From Candidatus Saccharimonadota bacterium (GTDB taxonomy: Bacteria > Patescibacteriota > Saccharimonadia > Saccharimonadales > UBA10212): a stretch of DNA of 27,361 nucleotides. Below the pieces are notes generated by a model, which worked only from the letters and a program-made list of their open reading frames with translations, searched no databases and was not told where the DNA came from. Every line of letters begins with the position of its first letter. Positions within the stretch are counted from its first letter, which is position 1. Positions 23,010-27,361 of this stretch are shown piece by piece. The translations under genes and the position numbers were made by a program. The stretch covers positions 1 through 27,361 of the forward strand of contig JAQGHE010000023.1 of assembly GCA_028288985.1 (NCBI GenBank). Direction: 5' to 3'.

Positions 23010-23562
23010 AAGCCGTTGCACCTACTCGGGCGGCGGTTGCTATGACGCCTAGTACTGCTGCCGCCATGCCTGTTAATGCTACCGGATTAGTACCTGTGCT
23101 AGGTAATGATTGCACCGCGCCGGCTCCCGCGCCTCCGGCACCAAGGCCGCCTGCCGCAGCTGCCGGAGTTATACCTCCGCCGCCAAGACCGCCTACAACG
23201 CCACCGCCTTGTCCGCCAACCGGAGGGGGCGTCACAGTAGGCACGGCTGCTTGGACGCAGCTAGCATTTACATTTGCTGAGGTGTGGTTGCTGTTACTGG
23301 CATTCCCGGATTGAGCGCTGCCGCCGATGGTGTTGTTGGATAAGTTCGCGTTGCCGGACGAAGCAGATTGAAGGCTGCTGTTATTTACTTGGACGTTGTT
23401 TTTACACTTTATCGAGACATTATTCTTATTGGTGTTTGTAATATGATTGTTAGAACCCGGCCCGGTGGTGCTTATTGAGGCCGCGGATGCCGCCCCAGAA
23501 ATCATAAAAACCACAGAGCCTGTGGTTAATGCTTGAGTAATTTTCTTTATAGTCCAAATCAT
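22984..23562 (-). CDS. LPXTG-anchored surface protein with one TGP/SGNA repeat
   Basis: This 192-residue protein starts at ATG 23562, with GGAG six nt upstream. A signal peptide (about 1-28, ending SGAASA) is followed by one repeat unit with STTGPGSNNHI (about 31-41) and the core SSGNANLSNNTIGGSAQSGNA (68-88). Two Cys (53 and 102) bracket the unit and could form a disulfide. A Gly/Ala/Pro-rich stalk (110-150) leads to LPSTG (153-157), a hydrophobic stretch and an Arg-containing tail, a complete sorting signal. The sortase gene overlaps its 3' end. It is the anchored member of the repeat family found in the convergent genes and may act as base or nucleator for them (inference). Confidence 0.9.
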   Translation of the reverse strand: MIWTIKKITQALTTGSVVFMISGAASAASISTTGPGSNNHITNTNKNNVSIKCKNNVQVNNSSLQSASSGNANLSNNTIGGSAQSGNASNSNHTSANVNASCVQAAVPTVTPPPVGGQGGGVVGGLGGGGITPAAAAGGLGAGGAGAGAVQSLPSTGTNPVALTGMAAAVLGVIATAARVGATAYGATRNRL

Positions 23563-23691
23563 AGGAATCTCCATTTCTATGAGGCTATAAATTTTATTCT
23601 TATATCTATACATAGGAGGTTGGAATTTGTATGTGAAAAAGGTCACTCCCAGCTTTTGCAGACAACTAAAGACTTACGAAAACTGTTACGA

Positions 23692-23706
23692 ACAGATATA
23701 ATCTGT
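23692..23706 (+). promoter_or_regulatory. glyS promoter with a dyad over the -10 box
   Basis: TATAAT (23697-23702) lies 8 nt before the glyS ATG at 23711, predicting a leaderless transcript. TTACGA (23674-23679) at 17-nt spacing is a weak -35. The -10 sits inside a perfect inverted repeat ACAGAT-ATA-ATCTGT (23692-23706). No T-box leader fits in the 148-nt space, which is shared with the divergent LPXTG operon. Confidence 0.6.
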
Positions 23707-23710
23707 AGTT

Positions 23711-25003
23711 ATGAGCGCTTCGTTAGAAGATATTGTTAGCTTGGCAAAGAGAAGGGGTTTTGTTTACCCCGGCTCTGAGATTTATGGCGGCCTGGCCGGT
23801 GTTTATGATTACGGACCATTAGGAGTGCGCCTAAAGCGTAATATCCAGAATGCCTGGCTAAAATTCTTCGTAGACGGCTGGGACGATATGTATCAGATTG
23901 ATGCCGCGATACTAATGAACAAGAAGGTCTGGGAAGCCAGCGGCCACGCCAGCGGCTTCAATGATCCGCTAGTAGAGTGCAGCAACTGCCACTCGCGCCT
24001 GCGCGCCGATCACATAGAGGGCGACAAATGCCCGGTTTGCGGCAAAGAGGGAACCTTAAGCGAACCGCGCCAGTTCAACATGATGCTTAAAACTTTCCTA
24101 GGGCCTCTTGAAGACGAGAACGGCCTCACCTATCTACCACCTGAAACGGCCCAGAGTATTTTTGTTAACTTCAAGAATGTGGTTGATAGTTTTTACCCGG
24201 ATATGCCATTTGGTATGGCCCAGATCGGTAAAGCCTTTCGTAACGAAATTAGCCCGCGCGAATTTCTGTTCCGCGTCCGAGAGCTAGAGCTGATGGAGGT
24301 AGAGTACTTCGTTCATCCCGATAAGTGGGAAGAAAGCTTCGAAAAGTGGCGCAAAGATGTTCACATCTTCTTTAAAAAAGTCGGCCTGCCGGAAGATATG
24401 GTCCACGAACTGGAAGTTCCGGAAGAGGACCGCGCGCACTATAGCAAGCGCACCATAGATTTTGAGTTTGATTTTCCATTCGGCCGCCGCGAACTACTGG
24501 GTCTGGCTTACCGTGGGGACTACGATCTAAAGCGCCACCAGGAAGCCTCAGGCAGAAGCATGGAGTATCGCCCCAAGGACGGCGGAGAGACATTTATCCC
24601 TCACGTTATCGAGCCCTCGGTCGGAGTAGGCCGTCTGTTTTTAGCTATCCTCAGTGCCGCTTATACGGAGGACGAAGTAGAGGGCGAAAAGCGCATATAC
24701 CTTAAGCTTCCGTCACACTTAGCCCCTGTTAAGGTCGCCGTCAGTCCGCTGCTTAAAAACAAGCCAGAGCTCGTAGAAAAGGCCAAAGAAGTATACAAAA
24801 TGCTGCAAAAAGAAGTCGGCAACGTCATGTGGGATGACAACGGCAACATCGGCAAACGCTATCGCCGCCAGGACGAAATCGGCACCCCTTACTGTGTAAC
24901 CATTGACTTCCAAACCTTGGAAGACGACACCGTCACCGTCCGCAACCGCGACACCACCGCACAAGAACGCATTAAAATTACCGCCCTCAGTTCTAATTTA
25001 TAA
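23711..25003 (+). CDS. glyS: Glycyl-tRNA synthetase, class II dimeric type
   Basis: It charges tRNA-Gly. It is the single-chain (alpha2) type found in archaea, eukaryotes and many Gram-positives, not the alpha/beta type. The N-terminus has GFVYPGSEIYGGLAGVYDYGPLG (split; 15-37). A CxxC...CxxC zinc cluster lies at about 91-116 (CSNC, CPVC). Class II motif 2 is FRNEISPREFLFRVREL, and motif 3 is EPSVGVGRLFLAIL. The C-terminal anticodon domain has VAVSPLLKNK and GKRYRRQDEIGTPYCVTID. The length of 430 residues is normal to slightly short. The stop TAA at 25001-25003 touches the T-run of the minus-strand terminator. Confidence 0.97.
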   Translation: MSASLEDIVSLAKRRGFVYPGSEIYGGLAGVYDYGPLGVRLKRNIQNAWLKFFVDGWDDMYQIDAAILMNKKVWEASGHASGFNDPLVECSNCHSRLRADHIEGDKCPVCGKEGTLSEPRQFNMMLKTFLGPLEDENGLTYLPPETAQSIFVNFKNVVDSFYPDMPFGMAQIGKAFRNEISPREFLFRVRELELMEVEYFVHPDKWEESFEKWRKDVHIFFKKVGLPEDMVHELEVPEEDRAHYSKRTIDFEFDFPFGRRELLGLAYRGDYDLKRHQEASGRSMEYRPKDGGETFIPHVIEPSVGVGRLFLAILSAAYTEDEVEGEKRIYLKLPSHLAPVKVAVSPLLKNKPELVEKAKEVYKMLQKEVGNVMWDDNGNIGKRYRRQDEIGTPYCVTIDFQTLEDDTVTVRNRDTTAQERIKITALSSNL

Positions 25004-25030
25004 AAAGAAAACCCCTCGACCAAAGAGGGG
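25002..25030 (-). terminator. Minus-strand intrinsic terminator
   Basis: On the minus strand, CCCCTC, a 7-nt loop and GAGGGG (25030-25012) are followed directly by TTTTCTTTTT (25011-25002). The T-run is on the minus strand only, so the element ends leftward transcription of the 60-codon gene and possibly the 615-residue gene; for glyS only the hairpin is available. Confidence 0.8.
25014..25028 (+). repeat. Left 15-bp inverted repeat of a GC-rich island
   Basis: CCTCGACCAAAGAGG matches the reverse complement of the right repeat at 25314-25328 at 14 of 15 positions. It is itself the core of the terminator hairpin. The pair brackets about 285 bp of unusually GC-rich DNA between glyS and the 3' end of the 615-residue gene. 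Confidence 0.8.
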
Positions 25031-25033
25031 GAG

Positions 25034-25114
25034 GGAGCGGATAGCTCCTAAGGGTTTCAAAGTCTAGGTAGGGCGGCCGCGTCGGACGCGGTATGCAGGC
25101 CAATTTGGCCGCCC
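25034..25114 (-). other. Highly structured 3' untranslated region
   Basis: Between the 60-codon gene and its terminator lie several inverted repeats: GGGCGGCC (25071-25078) with GGCCGCCC (25107-25114), an internal CCGCG-TCGGA-CGCGG (25077-25091), GGCC-AATTT-GGCC (25098-25110) and GGAGC-GGATA-GCTCC (25034-25048). Some compete with each other. I checked for RNase P, tmRNA and SRP RNA signatures by eye and saw none. Confidence 0.6.
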
Positions 25115-25119
25115 TTTCC

Positions 25120-25302
25120 CTAGATGCTCGGCAGCGGCCTCTCGTCGAGCGACGTAGCCCCGAATCCGGTGCTCCGTCGGCTGCTCGGCTCCTGATGCTC
25201 GCGCGGGCCGTCGAGCGCGTCGATGAGCTTGGCGCGTTCAGTCGGGTGAGTCCCGGCCTTCTCCATGAGCTCTTCGAGCTTGTCCCGTTTGATTTTCCCC
25301 AT
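25120..25302 (-). CDS. Small unknown protein (60 residues) in a GC-rich island
   Basis: ATG 25302 is preceded by a near-perfect Shine-Dalgarno AAGGAGGTG about nine nt away and a strong promoter, making this the best-equipped start in the window. The product, MGKIKRDKLEELMEKAGTH through LPSI, has a charged amphipathic helix-rich first half and a Ser/Arg/Gly-rich second half, and no TM segment. Codons end almost only in G or C (CTC, GAG, CGC, GCG, GAC), unlike neighbouring genes, which suggests foreign origin or an unusual constraint. It overlaps the last 65 nt of the 615-residue gene in another frame. I recognise no family. It might alternatively be a structured RNA with a chance ORF, but the codon bias favours coding. 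Confidence 0.62.
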   Translation of the reverse strand: MGKIKRDKLEELMEKAGTHPTERAKLIDALDGPREHQEPSSRRSTGFGATSLDERPLPSI

Positions 25303-27085
25303 GAGTGGGGGCACCTCCTTGGTCGAGGACAAAATCTACTATACCACTTATATTTAAATATGTCCAAAGACCTCTGTCTATATTCTGGGCAGTTTGGTAA
25401 GCCAGCTGGCGCTGGGCATCGGATTTTGCTTCGCCGCTGTTTGCGTGGTCAGCAAAGCTGACTTGGCTAGGCCAGTAAGTTAGCCAAAAACTCGGCGGCA
25501 ACTCATCTCCACACCAGACGGCCAGATGGCTGAGCACCGATGCGCCGATTTTATAAGCGGGCATACCTAGCTCAAAAGTAGAGTGAGCTTTATTGAATGC
25601 TTTGCGTATAACTTGGTTTCCCGTATCAAGCTGAAGTGATAGCAGGGCATAAAAGGGAATTAGTTTTAGATCTTCTACCCTGTTTTTTAGATACCTCTCA
25701 TCTGTTTTACAGCGAGCTAAACTATGGCTTAGGTCGCTGTATTTCGCGTCAGGGAAAACTCGGCTGCGGACTGTCTGGCCCAGGATATATTCTTCCACCC
25801 AGAACTTGTAGTCGGTCTCATAAGTCTGATCGCACAAATTTGTTAATACCTGACGAAGTTCAGTGTAGCTCTCTATTTCAGATCCCTCTAAAAAGTCGCC
25901 TAAAAATTCTTTAACGAAATCTTCTACTTTAGTGTCGGGAGACGCATTCAAAAGGTACGATTCTATTTCGGCGTCATCCCGCGGTGGCTTGGCAGCTAAT
26001 TCCTCGGCAAAATTCCAAAAGTAATTAAGAGCTAGAGTGTTACGGTTCTGCCAGAGTATTTCCGTACCGCGTATTACATTGCCCAGATCGCTTAGGGTGT
26101 CATGTATAGTAGTCAATTCAGCGCTGGTTTCTTCATATAGTCTGGCATTACGTTTGTAGTGAGGGTCAATCTGAACCCATTGTTCGTCATCTAGTTGCCC
26201 AAGAACTGCAGCGTGGAAGCCTCGTTCGGAGCGCAGCACTTCCTGTGTATCTTTTGCCAAGCCGGCCAATAGATCTTCCAGCCTGGCGTGTAGTTCGATA
26301 CCATGGTCAGCGATGTATTCCTTAGTTATTTCAGAGATCAGGTAGCTACACGTCCGAGCTTCATCGGGTGCAGTCCTGACAACCCCGGCATGCAAGTAGG
26401 GTACCCCTAGCTTTTGATAAAACGAAGCAGCCAAGATTGAAACTCCAAGGCAAGCCGGTTCAACATCGGTTTGTGGATATTCACCAATAAATTTTGGAGA
26501 TAACCTTACTGGATGGTAATACAAAATTGGATCGTCTGGTTCTTGCCCGTCTTCTGTAATCTCCTCATCTTCATCGTCTGAGTCATCTCTTATTTCGTGG
26601 CCATTTTCATCCATTGGTATATTAATGATTTCGTAGACTACACCAAGCATCCAATTCAGTATCTCCTTCTTCTCATCCGTTGTTTCCGCTGCCAGCCACT
26701 CTGCGACTTTGTTGGGCGCCTCTTGTCCTAAGCAGAGAAAAGCCTCATCTAAAATTGCCTGTCCGAAAGCTTCTATTTTGAGTTGGATTTCAGGATCTAC
26801 TTTCATAAAAAGAGTTTCGGGTGCACTGATATCCGCTAATTTACTCTCGTCTCTAAAGGCTGTATTAAGCGATATCTCCACAGCTTCGCGCAGCGGCCAT
26901 AGTCCAATTCGCGAAGCAATCTTTGCTTGCTCTGATTGTGCGGCCTCTTCACGCAAGTTTTCCAGCTTCCTATAGTAGCCGTCAGGGTCGCGTAGGCACG
27001 TATTGACAGCAAACTTCATAAGCTCTGCAAATGGTTCCGCCGTAACAGTAGTCTCAACGTCTAATTGGTGCTGTAGCTCGCTCAT
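25238..27085 (-). CDS. Large soluble protein with a transglutaminase-like Cys-His-Asp pattern
   Basis: This is a 615-residue protein without signal peptide or TM. Residues 205-310 look like a transglutaminase-like core: Cys212 in EPACLGVSILAASFYQKLGVPY, His291 in RGFHAAVLG and Asp307 in WVQIDPHY, with the 16-residue His-Asp spacing usual for that fold. This is pattern recognition, not a proven match. Such domains act as cysteine proteases or amide-modifying enzymes. A strongly acidic insert (DDSDDEDEE, about 167-175) precedes the core. The C-terminal 300 residues are helical and unrecognised. The last 30 or so residues (from about GGAPTHGENQ) are translated from the GC-rich island, so the original C-terminus may have been replaced. 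TATTCT 5 nt before the ATG suggests a leaderless start. Confidence 0.75.
   Translation of the reverse strand: MSELQHQLDVETTVTAEPFAELMKFAVNTCLRDPDGYYRKLENLREEAAQSEQAKIASRIGLWPLREAVEISLNTAFRDESKLADISAPETLFMKVDPEIQLKIEAFGQAILDEAFLCLGQEAPNKVAEWLAAETTDEKKEILNWMLGVVYEIINIPMDENGHEIRDDSDDEDEEITEDGQEPDDPILYYHPVRLSPKFIGEYPQTDVEPACLGVSILAASFYQKLGVPYLHAGVVRTAPDEARTCSYLISEITKEYIADHGIELHARLEDLLAGLAKDTQEVLRSERGFHAAVLGQLDDEQWVQIDPHYKRNARLYEETSAELTTIHDTLSDLGNVIRGTEILWQNRNTLALNYFWNFAEELAAKPPRDDAEIESYLLNASPDTKVEDFVKEFLGDFLEGSEIESYTELRQVLTNLCDQTYETDYKFWVEEYILGQTVRSRVFPDAKYSDLSHSLARCKTDERYLKNRVEDLKLIPFYALLSLQLDTGNQVIRKAFNKAHSTFELGMPAYKIGASVLSHLAVWCGDELPPSFWLTYWPSQVSFADHANSGEAKSDAQRQLAYQTAQNIDRGLWTYLNISGIVDFVLDQGGAPTHGENQTGQARRAHGEGRDSPD
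25314..25328 (+). repeat. Right 15-bp inverted repeat of the GC-rich island
   Basis: CCTCCTTGGTCGAGG is the partner of 25014-25028. On the minus-strand RNA it lies at the very 5' end and includes the GGAGG of the Shine-Dalgarno, so pairing with the 3' copy would hide the ribosome binding site. No clear target-site duplication flanks the two copies. Confidence 0.8.
25338..25366 (-). promoter_or_regulatory. Strong promoter of the 60-codon gene
   Basis: On the minus strand TGGACA (25366-25361) and TATAGT (25343-25338) are 17 nt apart, each 5 of 6 to the sigma-70 consensus, and TG precedes the -10. The predicted start near 25331 is immediately upstream of the right inverted repeat. The promoter lies inside the coding region of the 615-residue gene. 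Confidence 0.7.
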
Positions 27086-27150
27086 AGATTAGAATACTTT
27101 ACAATATTTACTACAATTTAACAATAGAGACGCACCTTTTCAGTTAAGCG

Positions 27151-27156
27151 TAAAAT
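27151..27156 (+). promoter_or_regulatory. Probable -10 of the terminal P-loop gene
   Basis: TAAAAT lies 7 nt before ATG 27164, again predicting a leaderless mRNA. No convincing -35 or Shine-Dalgarno is present. The 78-nt space to the divergent 615-residue gene holds both promoters. Confidence 0.4.
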
Positions 27157-27163
27157 AGAGACA

Positions 27164-27361
27164 ATGAAAAAAGAAATTATTGATAAAATCGTTCAGGGCG
27201 TTAAAGCTAAAAATTCGCCGGCCGATTTCCCCGTACAAATAATTGCTATCGATGGTCACGGTGGGGCCGGTAAAAGTACTTTGGCCGAAAACCTTTCCAG
27301 AGAGCTGGGGGCAGAGATTATTCATACTGATGACTTTGCTACCTGGGACAATTTCAGATGG
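27164..27361 (+). CDS. P-loop nucleoside/nucleotide kinase, uridine-kinase-like (3' end outside window)
   Basis: The first 66 residues are visible. After about 24 residues comes VQIIAIDGHGGAGKSTLAENL (split), with a Walker A motif GHGGAGKS, followed by EIIHTDDFATW. The strand-P-loop-helix and following HxDDFxxW are typical of the uridine kinase/phosphoribulokinase-like P-loop families, where the Asp pair binds metal and substrate. A dephospho-CoA-kinase-like or generic AAA member cannot be excluded from the N-terminus alone. A uridine kinase would feed the UTP pool used by the pyrG product in this window. Confidence 0.8.
   Translation, partial: MKKEIIDKIVQGVKAKNSPADFPVQIIAIDGHGGAGKSTLAENLSRELGAEIIHTDDFATWDNFRW

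Noticed and set aside
25014..25328. A complete insertion sequence
   Set aside because: Inverted repeats are present, but there is no transposase and no clear target-site duplication; only a non-autonomous element remains possible.
25002..25331. RNase P RNA, tmRNA or SRP RNA as the identity of the structured minus-strand transcript
   Set aside because: The closed 5'-3' helix recalls RNase P, but the conserved GGAAAGUC-like and ACAGAA regions, the tmRNA T-arm/ACCA end and the SRP GGAAGGA loop were not found by eye.
25093..25461. Plus-strand 122-residue reading frame containing HEWGH, which looks like a zinc-protease motif
   Set aside because: It is antisense to the Shine-Dalgarno, promoter and small gene, has no start signals, and its long frame follows from the GC-rich codon pattern of the opposite strand.
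1..27361. CRISPR array, tRNA or rRNA genes
   Set aside because: No regularly spaced identical repeats, cloverleaf with CCA-like end, or rRNA signature was seen on either strand.

Overview
The window looks like part of a chromosome of a Candidatus Saccharibacteria (TM7) or closely related CPR/Patescibacteria member. This is an inference from gene content. The genes are short and tightly packed with 1-4 bp overlaps, and many have a -10 box only 6-13 nt before the start codon, which suggests leaderless mRNAs. There is an FtsEX divisome with a CHAP hydrolase, a sortase with an LPXTG protein (a Gram-positive type envelope), a short XseA, and a RecO without its zinc site. TGA is used as a stop and a full RF2 is encoded, so this is genetic code 11, not the UGA=Gly code of Gracilibacteria/SR1. 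No tRNA, rRNA, CRISPR array or transposase was recognised.

Layout. Positions 1-8.3 kb hold the 3' end of secA, a single-domain M16 peptidase, prfB, ftsE-ftsX, a coiled-coil CHAP peptidoglycan hydrolase (the probable FtsEX-activated enzyme) and an S41 PDZ protease. Positions 8.4-12.2 kb hold pyrG, a hypothetical gene, and a leftward pair of a Trm11-like methyltransferase plus rpmA. Positions 12.2-17.7 kb hold a MprF/UPF0104-like membrane protein with xseA, xseB and a membrane-anchored FAM173-like methyltransferase in an overlapping operon. These are followed by a PsbP-like lipid-side protein, a degenerate histidine kinase, a receiver protein and recO. The 12.16 kb promoter appears to fire both ways from one shared -10 box.

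Positions 17.7-23.6 kb are the accessory heart of the window: a cell-surface module. Three rightward genes encode secreted Ser/Asn/Ala-rich proteins. They converge on a leftward operon of an LPSTG-anchored protein, a sortase and a membrane glycosyltransferase. Three of the surface proteins share a repeat with a TGPxSxN opening and an SGNAxVxNNTxAGxAxSGxA core. In the largest (713 residues) the core recurs four times at about 100-residue spacing, and the protein ends in a PPSTG plus membrane-segment tail. I do not recognise this repeat as a described family and regard the module as the best candidate for an undescribed system.

Positions 23.7-27.4 kb hold glyS, a GC-rich island, a 615-residue leftward gene with a transglutaminase-like Cys-His-Asp pattern, and the start of a P-loop (uridine-kinase-like) gene. 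The island (25014-25328) is bounded by 15-bp inverted repeats. It carries its own strong promoter, Shine-Dalgarno, 60-codon ORF, hairpins and terminator on the minus strand. The two ends of its transcript would be complementary, which would mask the ribosome binding site. This is the second most interesting locus.
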